The notes: generated by a model from the letters alone, not told the origin. DNA of 64,000 bases from JAGNHN01 sp964590645 (GCA_964590645.1 CAZPYJ010000001.1:62001-126000), one strand, 5' to 3'. Counted from the first letter of the stretch, positions 36,507 to 46,764 are shown. A program made the numbers and translations.

Positions 36507-38471
36507 ATGAACGATATGACATCAGGAAATCAGGAACAGAGAAAGTACACTGCCAGCAACATTCAGGTACTGGAAGGCCTTGAAGCGGTGCGGAAGCGGC
36601 CGGCAATGTACATCGGGGACGTGAGCAGCAAAGGGCTGCACCACCTGGTGAACGAAGTGGTGGACAATTCCATCGATGAAGCACTGGTAGGCTATTGCAC
36701 AGAGATTGATGTAGTTATACACGAGGACAATTCCATCACCGTCAGAGACAATGGGCGAGGAATTCCGGTGGATATCCACGAAAAGGAAAAGCGTTCCGCC
36801 CTGGAAGTTGTAATGACGATGCTGCACGCAGGAGGTAAGTTCGACAAAGGATCCTATAAGGTTTCCGGCGGACTGCACGGTGTGGGGGTCTCCTGTGTGA
36901 ACGCTTTGTCTGCAAAGCTGCGGGCAGAGATACACCGCGACGGACAAATCTGGTTGCAGGAATATGCTTATGGTGCCCCTCTTGCTCCTGTAGCCCCCAT
37001 TGGAACAACAGATAAAACCGGAACCTATATCACTTTCATCCCCGATGCAGGCATCTTCAATGAAACCGTATATAGCTACGATATCCTCGCTACCCGCCTC
37101 AGAGAGCTGGCCTTTCTGAATAAAGGCATTCGACTGACGCTGGTAGATGAAAGAAAAGTAAACGGCAACGGGGAAGGGCAGAAGGAGTCGTTTTATAGTG
37201 ATGAAGGGTTGAAGGATTTTCTCCGCTTTCTGGATGCCAACAGGGAAGGTCTGATTCCTGAACCCATCTATATGGAGGGAGAGAAAAGCGGGATCCCTAT
37301 TGAGGTGGCGCTGCAGTACAATACCAGTTTTGCGGAAAATCTTCACTCATACGTCAACAACATTAATACCCACGAGGGTGGCACCCACCTGAGCGGCTTC
37401 CGCCGGGCACTTACGCGCACCCTGAAGGGCTATGCCGAATCCAGCGGGATGCTCTCCAAACTCAAGTTTGACATCAGCGGGGATGACTTCAGGGAAGGGC
37501 TTACAGCGATCATTTCCGTGAAAGTGATGGAACCTCAGTTCGAAGGACAAACCAAAACCAAGCTCGGGAACAGTGAGGTGATGGGGCCCGTGGATCAGCT
37601 CGTCTCCGAGCTCCTCTCCTACTATCTGGAAGAGAATCCAAAAGAAGCCAAAACCATCGTCAATAAAGTCATCCTGGCTGCCACTGCCCGCCACGCTGCC
37701 CGCAAAGCCCGTGAACTGGTGCAGCGAAAAAGCGTATTATCCAATACCGGCCTGCCCGGCAAGCTGGCCGACTGCAGCGAACGGGATCCGGCTAAAGCAG
37801 AAATCTTCCTGGTGGAGGGCGACTCGGCCGGTGGAACAGCCAAGCAGGGCCGTGACCGCAAATTCCAGGCAATCCTTCCACTCCGGGGGAAAATTCTGAA
37901 TGTGGAAAAAGCAATGCAGCATAAAATCTACGAAAGTGAAGAAATCAAAAATATCTTTACCGCCTTCGGCGTGAATATCGGAACGGAAGAAGACAGTAAA
38001 GCCCTGAACCTGGAAAAGCTACGCTATCACAAAATCGTGATTATGACCGATGCCGATGTGGATGGAAGCCATATTGCCACCCTTATCCTCACCTTCTTTT
38101 TCCGCTATATGCGTGAGATGATAGAAAACGGATATGTCTATATCGCTACCCCACCCCTCTATCTTATCAGAAAAGGAAACAAAGAGAAGTACTGTTGGAC
38201 AGAGGACGAACGAAAAGAGACCGTCGCAGAATGGACCAATAACGGCACCGAAAAAGGCATCCACATTCAGCGTTATAAAGGTTTGGGAGAAATGAACGCC
38301 GAACAACTCTGGACAACCACAATGAATCCTGAATTCAGAACACTCAGGCGTGTTACCATCGAAAATGCAGCCGAAGCCGACCGCATTTTCTCTATGTTGA
38401 TGGGCGATGAAGTGCCCCCACGCAGGGAATTTATTGAGAAAAATGCCCGCTACGCAAACATTGATATCTAG
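36507..38471 (+). CDS. gyrB: DNA gyrase subunit B
   Basis: 654 residues. The ATPase subunit of gyrase that drives negative supercoiling. GHKL ATPase motifs: VVDNSIDEALVG (Asn for Mg2+), VRDNGRGIPV, and the lid GGLHGVGVSCVNALS. The transducer domain follows, then the TOPRIM domain with EGDSAGGTAKQGRD and the metal site MTDADVDGSH, and a tail with QRYKGLGEMNAEQLW and RYANIDI. Length is that of the short GyrB form, without the insert of E. coli (804 residues). It has its own promoter and terminator. Confidence 0.97.
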   Translation: MNDMTSGNQEQRKYTASNIQVLEGLEAVRKRPAMYIGDVSSKGLHHLVNEVVDNSIDEALVGYCTEIDVVIHEDNSITVRDNGRGIPVDIHEKEKRSALEVVMTMLHAGGKFDKGSYKVSGGLHGVGVSCVNALSAKLRAEIHRDGQIWLQEYAYGAPLAPVAPIGTTDKTGTYITFIPDAGIFNETVYSYDILATRLRELAFLNKGIRLTLVDERKVNGNGEGQKESFYSDEGLKDFLRFLDANREGLIPEPIYMEGEKSGIPIEVALQYNTSFAENLHSYVNNINTHEGGTHLSGFRRALTRTLKGYAESSGMLSKLKFDISGDDFREGLTAIISVKVMEPQFEGQTKTKLGNSEVMGPVDQLVSELLSYYLEENPKEAKTIVNKVILAATARHAARKARELVQRKSVLSNTGLPGKLADCSERDPAKAEIFLVEGDSAGGTAKQGRDRKFQAILPLRGKILNVEKAMQHKIYESEEIKNIFTAFGVNIGTEEDSKALNLEKLRYHKIVIMTDADVDGSHIATLILTFFFRYMREMIENGYVYIATPPLYLIRKGNKEKYCWTEDERKETVAEWTNNGTEKGIHIQRYKGLGEMNAEQLWTTTMNPEFRTLRRVTIENAAEADRIFSMLMGDEVPPRREFIEKNARYANIDI

Positions 38472-38490
38472 CAATTCATCGCATTTGTAT

Positions 38491-38522
38491 AAAAAGCTGC
38501 TCCTCTAAAGGGCAGCTTTTTT
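38491..38522 (+). terminator. Rho-independent terminator after gyrB
   Basis: AAAAAGCTGC (38491-38500) pairs with GCAGCTTTTT (38512-38521) over 10 bp, followed by further T. It starts 20 bases after the gyrB stop. Confidence 0.85.
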
Positions 38523-38654
38523 AGTACATCAGAACAAATCCCGTGCAGACGCTGTTCCACAATAAGCACTTAACAAGTTTTAACGACCTTTATCAGGCCA
38601 CCTGGCACGAGATATGTTAATTTTACGCATTGTTGAACGTTTTACTCCCATAAT

Positions 38655-40769
38655 ATGAAGCGATTTATCCGCAACAGCTTATTCCTTGCCCTGTTTATCC
38701 TGCTGGCATCCCTGACGCCTGCAGATCAGCGAAACAAGGAAAAACTGTTGATACAATACCTCTTTCAGAACCTTGAAAGCATCCACTTCAATCCCCTGCC
38801 CCTGGATGATGCTTTATCCGAGAAAGCCTTTGAGCTTTATCTCAAACGACTGGATTATGGCAAGCTTTTTCTCCTGCAGGAAGACATCGACCGCATTAAA
38901 CCCTACCGCACGATGCTGGATGATGAGATTCGACAGAACAGCCTTGAATTCTTTGACATCACCTATCATCTCATCGAGAAACGCATTCAGGAAGCAAAAC
39001 CATTATACCAGGAAATCCTGGCAGAGCCTTTTGATTTTGACCTGGAAGATCGTTTTCAAAGCAAGGCAGACTCACTGCGCTATAGTGCCAGCAAGGAGGA
39101 GCTGAAAGAGCGCTGGCGGCTCAACTTGAAATATCAAACCCTGTCGCGGCTGGTAACCAAGCTTGAACAGCTTGAAAAAAAAGAAGAAGCATCAGATACC
39201 CTGGTGGCATCAATGACCTTTGCCGAGGCCGAAACCTGGGCCAGAGAAAAGGTGGAAAAAAGATATAAAGACTGGTTCAGCCGCCTTGAACAGACACGCC
39301 GGGAAGACAGGCTTACGATGTACATCAACAGCATTATCAATGTATACGATCCTCACTCGGAATACTTCCCCCCCAAGGCCAAAGAAGATTTTGATATTCG
39401 TTTCTCAGGTAAACTCGAAGGCATAGGTGCTACTTTACAACAGGAAGACGGCTTTATTAAAGTGGCAAGGATTGTCCCTGGCAGTGCATCCTGGCGACAG
39501 GGTGACCTGGAGGTAGGCGACCTTATCCTGAAAGTAGCCCAGGAAGGGGAAGCTGAATTCACCGATGTCGTGGATATGCGCCTGGACGATGCCGTTCGCC
39601 TGATCAGGGGCCCGAAAGGCTCTGAAGTGAGGCTGAGCGTGCAAAAACTGGATGGAACCACAAGTATCATTCCCATCATCCGGGATGTCGTTGAACTGGA
39701 AGAAACCTTTGCCAAAGCAGCAGTGATCCGACACGGAGAAAAGGGTAGCAATATCGGATATATCAAACTACCCAGCTTCTATATGGATTTTAACGACTCC
39801 AAAGGTCGATCCTCAGCCAAAGATGTCCTGGAACAGATTGAGAAACTGAAGGAAGAAGGAATGGAAGGTCTGGTATTCGACCTGAGAAACAATGGCGGCG
39901 GATCCCTGATCGATGCCGTACGCATTGCAGGATATTTCATTGAGAAAGGGCCTGTAGTTCAGGTAAAATCGCGCTATGGAGCGCCGTTTATCTTTGATGA
40001 CAAGGACAGCCGTGTACAGTACGACGGCCCATTGGTGGTGCTTGTGAATGCAGTCAGCGCCTCTGCCTCGGAGATATTTGCAGCAGCAATGCAGGATTAC
40101 CAGCGGGCGATCATTATCGGAAGTACCCGCACTTTCGGAAAAGGCACCGTGCAACGCTTTTTTGAACTGGATAAAATGGTAGATCCGGCCTACGAAGAGA
40201 TCAAGCCACTGGGATCAGTCAAGCTGACCACCCAAAAATTCTACCGGATAAATGGCGATGCCACACAGCTTAAAGGGGTCATTCCCGACCTGGTGCTTCC
40301 CGATCGCTATGCTTATGTTGACATTGGTGAAAAGGAAAGAGATTATCCAATGCCCTGGTCTGAAATATCCCCCACTACATTTCAACCCTGGAGCAACTTC
40401 TCTATTGATTATGATTATCTGAAGAAAAAAGAGAGAAAGAAGGTCTTGAATGATCCCACCTTCCGCTTGCTGGATGAACAGGCCAGATTCCTGAGATCCC
40501 AACGGGATGAAAGCTTGATCCCCCTCAATCTGGAGGAGCACCGACAGTGGAAAGCCGGCAGAGAAGCGGCGTCTACAAAGTACAAAGAACTTGGAAAGGA
40601 CAGCCTGAACCTGCAGGTTTTCAGTCTGAAACACGATCTGGAAAGCATTGCAGGGGATACCGCTAAAGCGGAAAGCACCCGCAAATGGCACAAACAACTG
40701 GTGAAAGATGTATATCTCTACGAAGCCATTCATCTCCTCATCCAGGAAGGCATCGTTAAAGTAGATTAA
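38655..40769 (+). CDS. prc: Carboxy-terminal processing peptidase, Prc-type (S41)
   Basis: 704 residues with a signal peptide (MKRFIRNSLFLALFILLASLTPA). It is a periplasmic serine/lysine protease that trims C-termini of envelope proteins. Order: N-terminal helical domain (about 30-230), PDZ domain (IGATLQQEDGFIKVARIVPG, GDLEVGDLILKV; about 245-345), S41 catalytic domain (LRNNGGGSLIDAVRIA, NAVSASASEIFAAAMQD, TRTFGKGTVQ) and a C-terminal domain (DUF3340-like, about 560-700). The catalytic serine is in residues 468-472 (SASAS), and Lys496 is the general base. The length and the C-terminal domain mark it as the long Prc form rather than short CtpA. The promoter was not clear. Confidence 0.92.
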   Translation: MKRFIRNSLFLALFILLASLTPADQRNKEKLLIQYLFQNLESIHFNPLPLDDALSEKAFELYLKRLDYGKLFLLQEDIDRIKPYRTMLDDEIRQNSLEFFDITYHLIEKRIQEAKPLYQEILAEPFDFDLEDRFQSKADSLRYSASKEELKERWRLNLKYQTLSRLVTKLEQLEKKEEASDTLVASMTFAEAETWAREKVEKRYKDWFSRLEQTRREDRLTMYINSIINVYDPHSEYFPPKAKEDFDIRFSGKLEGIGATLQQEDGFIKVARIVPGSASWRQGDLEVGDLILKVAQEGEAEFTDVVDMRLDDAVRLIRGPKGSEVRLSVQKLDGTTSIIPIIRDVVELEETFAKAAVIRHGEKGSNIGYIKLPSFYMDFNDSKGRSSAKDVLEQIEKLKEEGMEGLVFDLRNNGGGSLIDAVRIAGYFIEKGPVVQVKSRYGAPFIFDDKDSRVQYDGPLVVLVNAVSASASEIFAAAMQDYQRAIIIGSTRTFGKGTVQRFFELDKMVDPAYEEIKPLGSVKLTTQKFYRINGDATQLKGVIPDLVLPDRYAYVDIGEKERDYPMPWSEISPTTFQPWSNFSIDYDYLKKKERKKVLNDPTFRLLDEQARFLRSQRDESLIPLNLEEHRQWKAGREAASTKYKELGKDSLNLQVFSLKHDLESIAGDTAKAESTRKWHKQLVKDVYLYEAIHLLIQEGIVKVD

Positions 40770-40784
40770 GAATGGCACACTACC

Positions 40785-40792
40785 TATCTTTG
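40785..40792 (+). promoter_or_regulatory. -7 promoter element TATCTTTG for the secreted protease
   Basis: Exact TAnnTTTG, 27 bases before the ATG at 40820 and just after the prc stop. It supports 40820 over an ATG at 40772 that precedes the element. Confidence 0.5.
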
Positions 40793-40819
40793 GGGATCGT
40801 TAACCGCCATAAAGCCGCA

Positions 40820-42715
40820 ATGTCCTTAAAACCATACCTGCTATTCCTTGGGCTGATATGCAGTGCCCTATTGATTCAGGCACAGATTTCTACCAGGGAG
40901 AAGCCCTATTCTTTCGACCAGAAGCTGCCGCCAATCAGCAAGGCCTTGCGTCTTACGCCGGCTGACACCAATGGTATTGCCAAAGCAGATGCGGTTTTTG
41001 ATAAAGAAGCGCTCCCGCTTCGCAACGGCATTGTGGTTGCTGCTCCGGTTTCCTTTTTCAGGGAAGCGGAACGCGTTCAAAGCACCAATGGAAGTTACTG
41101 GCGCTTAGGCCTCTCTATGGAGGGCGCCCGGGCAATGGCGCTGTACTATAAGCATTTTTCCATCCCTGAAGGCGGCAAACTCTTTCTCTACCGCCCTGAC
41201 AGCAGCTTCTTTGCAGGGGCTTTTACTTCGGAGAACAATATCAGTGGCGGACACTATGCCACCACCCATATCCCCGGCGATGCTTTGATCCTGGAGTACT
41301 ATCACCCCCGGGGAGAAGAAGCAAAGATAGAGATCGAAGAAATATCCTATATCTACCGCTACCCCGGACTCCTTGAAAGCAACACCAAAGGTTTTGGAGG
41401 ATCACAGTGGTGTGAAGTCAATGTCAATTGTCCGGAGGGCGATCAATGGCAGAATGAGAAGCGGGGCATCGCCCGAATCCTGATCAAAAAAGGGGGAGGA
41501 ACCTTCTGGTGCAGCGGTTCGCTGATCAACAATACCGCTCAGGATCTTACGCCCTATTTTCTGACGGCAGATCACTGCGGGCAGGATGCTACTGCCGCTG
41601 ATCTGGATCAGTGGTTGTTCTACTTCAACTATGAATCGAGCGGCTGCCCTGATCCTGCAGTTGAACCTGTAGCAGACCAAATGGTAGGCTGCGACCTGAT
41701 TGCCTCTTCTGGTGGCACCAATGGGGGCGTTTCCGGTGCGGATTTCTATCTGGTCAAACTAAAGCAGCCCGTACCTCCCGTTTACATCCCCTATTTCAAC
41801 GGATGGACAAGACAGAATACCCCGCCTTCATCCGGTGTCGGCATTCACCATCCAGCCGGGGACATAAAGAAAATATCCACCTTCACCCAGGCTGCCTATT
41901 CCACCCAATGGGGTAGCACACCCGGCACACACTGGGGTATGGAATGGGCGGCCACTCAAACCAACCACGGGGTAACAGAAGGGGGATCTTCCGGATCTCC
42001 CCTTTTCGATGCTCAAAAGCGCATTGCCGGAATCCTGAGCGGAGGAGATGCCTCCTGTAGTGCCCAGACAGAAGATGATCTGTATGGCAAAATCAGTTAT
42101 GCCTGGAATGAAGGCAGCACCCCGGATAGCAGGCTGCGCGAATGGCTTGACCCGCTGGGCAGCGGCATTGAAACCCTGAACGGCAGTTATGGAAACACCC
42201 TGTATGTGGTTGCCGACTTCAGGGCAGACACCACCATACTCCCCGTAAACAGCCTGGTCAACTTTTCCGATCGTTCTTTCGGAGAACCCACCTCCTGGGA
42301 ATGGACCTTTGAAGGCGGTGAACCCGCCACTTCGGAACAGCAAAATCCAAGTTCAATCCACTACAAACACACCGGCACCTTTACCGTCAGATTGAAGGTG
42401 GCCAACGCCAATTCTGAGAATGAAAACACCAAGCTGGCTTATATTAAAGTCATCCCGAATATATACCCAAACCCAGCCTACCTGGAGGCACCGGATAATA
42501 TCTTTCATATCGACTTTGGGAACCGCAATCTGGATGGTCTTGAACTCAGGTTGTACAATATTCTCGGACAGGAAGTGAGATTCGAGTTGGGTAATACCGG
42601 GAATGAAGGGCTCTATACTATTGACATCCGTGAGCACGGAGCCGGTCTGTTTCTTCTGGAAGTACGCACCGAAGAAAGCACCGATGGGTACAAGCTGATG
42701 CTGATCAAAGGATAG
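40820..42715 (+). CDS. T9SS-secreted trypsin-like serine protease (lysyl-endopeptidase-like) with PKD domain
   Basis: 631 residues from the ATG at 40820 (signal peptide MSLKPYLLFLGLICSALLIQAQ). After a propeptide-like N-terminal half come the catalytic triad: His252 (LTADHCGQ), Asp308 (GADFYLVKL) and Ser391 (GGSSGSPLF). Paired cysteines (QWCEVNVNCPEGD, FWCSGS, DHCGQ) recall lysyl endopeptidases of Bacteroidota. A PKD domain (ADFRADTTILPVNSLVNFSD, HTGTFTVRLKV; about 450-530) and a T9SS type A sorting domain (IYPNPAYLEA, LRLYNILGQEV; 540-631) follow. It should be secreted and degrade external protein. Cleavage after lysine is inferred from the family, not shown here. Confidence 0.88.
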   Translation: MSLKPYLLFLGLICSALLIQAQISTREKPYSFDQKLPPISKALRLTPADTNGIAKADAVFDKEALPLRNGIVVAAPVSFFREAERVQSTNGSYWRLGLSMEGARAMALYYKHFSIPEGGKLFLYRPDSSFFAGAFTSENNISGGHYATTHIPGDALILEYYHPRGEEAKIEIEEISYIYRYPGLLESNTKGFGGSQWCEVNVNCPEGDQWQNEKRGIARILIKKGGGTFWCSGSLINNTAQDLTPYFLTADHCGQDATAADLDQWLFYFNYESSGCPDPAVEPVADQMVGCDLIASSGGTNGGVSGADFYLVKLKQPVPPVYIPYFNGWTRQNTPPSSGVGIHHPAGDIKKISTFTQAAYSTQWGSTPGTHWGMEWAATQTNHGVTEGGSSGSPLFDAQKRIAGILSGGDASCSAQTEDDLYGKISYAWNEGSTPDSRLREWLDPLGSGIETLNGSYGNTLYVVADFRADTTILPVNSLVNFSDRSFGEPTSWEWTFEGGEPATSEQQNPSSIHYKHTGTFTVRLKVANANSENENTKLAYIKVIPNIYPNPAYLEAPDNIFHIDFGNRNLDGLELRLYNILGQEVRFELGNTGNEGLYTIDIREHGAGLFLLEVRTEESTDGYKLMLIKG

Positions 42716-42756
42716 CCTGAGCCGGCAAACTATTGAGCTATTTTTTTATTTCCGGA

Positions 42757-43863
42757 TCAGTCCTCCCCAGGCTGATCTTTCTTGTACTTCACATAACGAC
42801 GCCATTTCGCTATCACTTCCTGCATATCGGCAGGCAAGGGCGATTCGAATGACATCCGTTTTCCGCTGACAGGATGGGTAAAAGCCAGGGAGGCGGCGTG
42901 GAGTGCCTGGCGGGGAAGAATATCAAAACAGTTCTGAACAAACTGTTTATACTTTGTAAAAGTGGTGCCTTTCAGGATTTGATCCCCGCCGTATTTGGCG
43001 TCATTAAATAGGGGATGACCAAGATACCTGAGATGCGCCCTGATCTGATGTGTTCGACCTGTCTCCAGGCGGCAATGAATGAGGCTGACATAGCCAAATC
43101 TTTCGGCTACGGCATAATGAGTAATGGCGTCCTTGCCCTGCGAACCATCCGGAAAAACCGTCATCTGTGTCCGATCCCTGGGATTCCGCCCGATATGGCC
43201 GGTAATCGTGCCTTGTTCTTCCTCAAAATCACCCCAAACCAATGCAAAGTATTGGCGCTCGCTGCTATGCTCAAAAAATTGCCGGGCCAGATGCGACTGC
43301 GCATATTCATTCTTGGCTACCACCAGAATACCGCTGGTATCCTTGTCGATGCGATGCACCAGCAAGGGCATATTTGTTTCGGGAGGCTGATTTTGCAAAT
43401 GCCAGGCCAGGGCGTGAACCAGGGTTTGATCGTAGTGAAGGTGTCCGGGATGCACCACCATTCCCGCTGCCTTGTCAATCACCAGCACATCCGCATCCTC
43501 GTATAGCACTTCCACCGGAATTTCCTGGGGAAAGATGGTTGTATCCCTGGGTTCGCCCTCCATCAGCACAGAGATCTCATCCAGGGGCTTTACTTTATAA
43601 TTGGGTTTAATGGCCTGCCCGTTGACCAGGATATTGCCGGCGCGGGCCGCAATCTGCACCTTATTGCGGGAAGCGTTCTGAACTTTGGCGGTAAGAAATT
43701 TATCAATGCGCAGGGGAGACTGGCCGGGATCTACGGAAAAGTGATACCGTTCGAAGAGATCGTCATCCAGGTTCGCTTCCTCCTCTATACCTGTAACTCC
43801 GGTTGACGCTTCCTCTTCATAAGGCATCAAGCTGTCTTCAAACTTATCCTGTTCTTCTATCAT
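42757..43863 (-). CDS. rluD: RluA-family 23S rRNA pseudouridine synthase (RluD-like)
   Basis: 368 residues from the ATG at 43863; a TTG two codons upstream is an alternative. After an acidic N-terminal extension of about 45 residues, an S4 RNA-binding domain (RIDKFLTAKVQNASRNKVQ) is followed by the RluA catalytic domain with HRIDKDTSGILVVAK (nucleophile Asp173), RTHQIRAHLRYLGHPLFND and a final HPVSGKRMSFESPLP. RluD modifies helix 69 of 23S rRNA; the exact target cannot be proven from sequence. It is the last gene of the PASTA/T9SS/rluD operon, two bases after the preceding stop. The acidic N-terminal extension is longer than in E. coli RluD. Confidence 0.9.
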   Translation of the reverse strand: MIEEQDKFEDSLMPYEEEASTGVTGIEEEANLDDDLFERYHFSVDPGQSPLRIDKFLTAKVQNASRNKVQIAARAGNILVNGQAIKPNYKVKPLDEISVLMEGEPRDTTIFPQEIPVEVLYEDADVLVIDKAAGMVVHPGHLHYDQTLVHALAWHLQNQPPETNMPLLVHRIDKDTSGILVVAKNEYAQSHLARQFFEHSSERQYFALVWGDFEEEQGTITGHIGRNPRDRTQMTVFPDGSQGKDAITHYAVAERFGYVSLIHCRLETGRTHQIRAHLRYLGHPLFNDAKYGGDQILKGTTFTKYKQFVQNCFDILPRQALHAASLAFTHPVSGKRMSFESPLPADMQEVIAKWRRYVKYKKDQPGED

Positions 43864-43865
43864 TA

Positions 43866-45854
43866 TCAAGGAATTACAAAACGCAGGCTCAGTCCGCCTG
43901 GAAGGCTGTAAGTCCGGATGCGCAGAAAATAGACACCGGATCTCAGCCCGGCAGGAAGGAATACCTGGTCTTGCCAGGCAGTGGTGAGGATGTGGCGTCC
44001 CATCAGGTCATACAACTCTATGATCCCATCCCGGCTAATTTCAGGAAGGGGCTGGTTAAGGCGGAAGTGCAACACCCCCTCGCTTACCGGATTGGGATAG
44101 AGCGTGATGGCTCCTTCCATACCGCCCGGGTTGCCTTTGGTGGGGGCTGTATACTTCCCGAAAACCGGGCGGATCATCAAAGCTCCTTTAAAGTCAGAGT
44201 TCATCCAACGATCATTATTGGTATTGTAAAAAATGGAAGCGGAGGCATCCCTGTGCCGGTCGAAACCTACATTCAGGTTATCTCCCGTTTCCTGCACCCA
44301 TCCTACATAGAAGGTATCGCCCACGATCAGCGGCTTCTCACTCTCCAGGGGATAGCTGGCAAACTGGTTGAGTGCCCCTTCAAACTCGGGACGTTTCCCT
44401 TCCGCAGCATAGATGACCTCGCCGGGTATGCCCTTATTGTCTTTCCAGACAGTGAGAAAGAAATTCTGTTGATTTCCAGCTCCTGCGGTGCGGTTAAAGA
44501 ACATCCTGATCTCCGTCAGGGTATCCGGAAAATCCATTATGAATTGGTACGCCAGCTTCGCCCCCCCGGGAGTCAGTCCATAGCCTGCTTCCGCGGTGCC
44601 GTCGTCGTAGGCAAAGTAATTCCGGAACTGCTGCACATAGCGGTTGGTATCGTTGGTCTTGATGATATTCCCTGCAGAGCCATCCTGCGCAAGAACCTGG
44701 GTGGTCGTGAAGGAGGCGCTGTCCCCGCTTCCGGATGGATAGACAAAGCCCACGGGAGGAAAGGCGTGTTGCTCGATTCTCTGGTAACCGTGGGTGTAGT
44801 AGGAATCCAGGTTGTAGTTCCCGCCATTATGGGTATAAATCACTGTGCCTTGATCATCCCGCACATCATAGAAAAAGATACTGTTCACTGTTGCCGTATC
44901 CAGGTTTGTGATCTGTACATACATACTGTCGCCCATATGCCGGGCAGGGTTGGCGCTGTATTGATCATAAGGAAGCACATCGTAGGTTTTCAGCAGGGAG
45001 TAGGCATTATTCACCAGGGCAATGTCCTGGCGGTACAGGTCATTGCGATGCCGCTTTTCATTCAGATAGACATAATCGATGTGCCAGTGATCCACATTGC
45101 TTTGCCAGCTGGGCAGGGTATTGTCGGCCAGGCTGCCGTAGTTTACAAAGCGGAACTTGAAATCCTTCCTGAAGTAAATGGAATCTATGATCGGGATAAG
45201 CACCTGCTCAAAAGTATCCCCTTTCTGATTGTAAAAAGATTCCAGATTCTGACCATCCGCACTCCAGACTGTGTTCCAGATATCGATAAAAAGGGTGTCG
45301 TAGGGTGGTGTAATCGTATCGATGATGGTATCTATTCTCCAGGCTTCCAGAAATTGAAGCTCCAGCCGGTCATCTTCTTCCGGATCATTGCCATAGCCCT
45401 GAGGCTGATAGAAAAAGCTAAGATAGACCGAATCGGCAGGACTGAGGGCACGGTTGCCTGCCAGGATGGAGTCGAGGCGGATAAACTGTGAAGTCAGGTG
45501 ATCTGCGGGAAAAGGCGCGAAGGTAGCGTGGGGATAGACAGCGCCGGTATCATCGAGCACATCCAGGGTGGCTACTCCTTTAGTGGGTGGATTGTAAGGA
45601 TAGTCGTTATTCACAAAAGCGTAACGATCGGCCCAACGCAGGGGGGAGGGGAAGACTGCACCCTCTTCTGAAAAATCATCTCTGAAGGGCAGGGAAAGAT
45701 ACAATGCCGGACTTCCTTTGAGTGCCTTGGCATCCCAATTCATTTTCGCTTTTTCCAGTTTAGGGTTCCCCAGCAGCGGGAGCAGTTCTTCCTGTGCATT
45801 TAAACCGGGGCGGATTGCCACAAAAAGCAGTAATATATATGCTAAGTATCTCAT
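43866..45854 (-). CDS. T9SS-secreted protein of unknown function
   Basis: 662 residues. Signal peptide (MRYLAYILLLFVAIRPGLNA), then a large beta-rich region with no family I recognise: FRDDFSEEGAVFPSP near the start, FRNYFAYDDGTAEAGYGL in the middle (a motif common in Bacteroidota T9SS proteins of the jelly-roll type), and a C-terminal T9SS sorting domain (LYPNPVSEGVLHF, ELYDLMGRHIL, GLRSGVYFLRI). It is exported and surface-bound or released. The gene lies between the PASTA protein and rluD, its ATG sharing one base with the upstream stop. Binding or structural rather than catalytic, as no active site was seen. Confidence 0.8.
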   Translation of the reverse strand: MRYLAYILLLFVAIRPGLNAQEELLPLLGNPKLEKAKMNWDAKALKGSPALYLSLPFRDDFSEEGAVFPSPLRWADRYAFVNNDYPYNPPTKGVATLDVLDDTGAVYPHATFAPFPADHLTSQFIRLDSILAGNRALSPADSVYLSFFYQPQGYGNDPEEDDRLELQFLEAWRIDTIIDTITPPYDTLFIDIWNTVWSADGQNLESFYNQKGDTFEQVLIPIIDSIYFRKDFKFRFVNYGSLADNTLPSWQSNVDHWHIDYVYLNEKRHRNDLYRQDIALVNNAYSLLKTYDVLPYDQYSANPARHMGDSMYVQITNLDTATVNSIFFYDVRDDQGTVIYTHNGGNYNLDSYYTHGYQRIEQHAFPPVGFVYPSGSGDSASFTTTQVLAQDGSAGNIIKTNDTNRYVQQFRNYFAYDDGTAEAGYGLTPGGAKLAYQFIMDFPDTLTEIRMFFNRTAGAGNQQNFFLTVWKDNKGIPGEVIYAAEGKRPEFEGALNQFASYPLESEKPLIVGDTFYVGWVQETGDNLNVGFDRHRDASASIFYNTNNDRWMNSDFKGALMIRPVFGKYTAPTKGNPGGMEGAITLYPNPVSEGVLHFRLNQPLPEISRDGIIELYDLMGRHILTTAWQDQVFLPAGLRSGVYFLRIRTYSLPGGLSLRFVIP

Positions 45855-46720
45855 CAGAAGTCAAACATAAGGGTGTCCGTATGCAAGCTATCCATCATCA
45901 TCAGGCTGTCTGCCATCATTGCATCTATGCCTGACTGTTGCAAGGCCTCATCCAGATCAAAATCTTTTTTATTCTCATACCACAGGTCGAAGCCCGCTCC
46001 CATCTGAATCCGTGCATTCTCACGATAGGCCGGTTTCTGGCGCGAAACGATCAGATTCAGGCTGTCGGTGTCTTCAGGAAAGAACTCAGCTCGCACATTC
46101 AGGTAAGCAGCGGTCAGCACTTTGACGGCTTCCTCCCGGCTCTTACCGATCAGGAAGGGGATGGAAATCCGTTCATTGCTTTGCCCGTGCCCGAGCACAA
46201 GATGAACTGCCGTTCCTTTTGGCAGCTGGGTACCCGGCTCCACATCTTCGCCCAGCAGCTGCACTTTAATGACCGTTTTACCCACATCCGGCACAAAGAT
46301 CAATGAATCGATGGCCAGGCCGTATGTTTCCAGCATAGCGGAGGCCTGGCGCAAACTGAAGTCGGTCAGATCAGGCAGCATCACCTTTTCCACTGAGCGG
46401 GCCACCAGGCTTAGATATACTTTTCTGCCCTTCTTGATCATAGCCCCAGGCTGCGGATCCTGACTGAAGACCGCCCCCCCGGGATATTCATCGGTAAACA
46501 CAGAGTCGATGACCACAAAGCTCAGTATCTCCTTTTCCTGCCAATCCTGAAGGTCTGCCAGCTGCTGCCCCTGAAGCTCAGGCATCTCAAAAGCCTTTCC
46601 GTGCCGGGTATACGAACTGAGGCTAAGTATGACCACCGCCAATAAGAGAGCGGTGAGACCTGCGGCAAGGAGGAAGTGCCTGAGAAAGCGTACAGAAATT
46701 AAAAATCGAGTCCAATGCAT
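45854..46720 (-). CDS. Membrane-anchored protein with three PASTA domains
   Basis: 288 residues from the ATG at 46720 (MHWTRFLISVRFLRHFLLAAG). One N-terminal membrane helix (LLAAGLTALLLAVVILSLSSY) anchors three PASTA domains in the periplasm: about 45-110 (PELQGQQLADLQDW), 115-180 (PDLTDFSLRQASAMLE) and 185-250 (PFLIGKSREEAVKVL). The tail is rich in Met and Asp (MMADSLMMMDSLHTDT). PASTA domains bind peptidoglycan or muropeptides; no kinase domain is present. It is divergent from ddl, an arrangement that ties it to wall synthesis. Head of a three-gene operon. Confidence 0.9.
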   Translation of the reverse strand: MHWTRFLISVRFLRHFLLAAGLTALLLAVVILSLSSYTRHGKAFEMPELQGQQLADLQDWQEKEILSFVVIDSVFTDEYPGGAVFSQDPQPGAMIKKGRKVYLSLVARSVEKVMLPDLTDFSLRQASAMLETYGLAIDSLIFVPDVGKTVIKVQLLGEDVEPGTQLPKGTAVHLVLGHGQSNERISIPFLIGKSREEAVKVLTAAYLNVRAEFFPEDTDSLNLIVSRQKPAYRENARIQMGAGFDLWYENKKDFDLDEALQQSGIDAMMADSLMMMDSLHTDTLMFDF

Positions 46721-46764
46721 AAGCGTATCTGGCGCTGGCCGAAAGAATGTGCGTAAACCACCCT

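Noticed and set aside
38603..38618. Second sigma-54-type promoter upstream of prc
   Set aside because: The -24 half CTGGCACG is good, but the -12 half reads ATGT instead of TTGC, so the conserved GC is lost.
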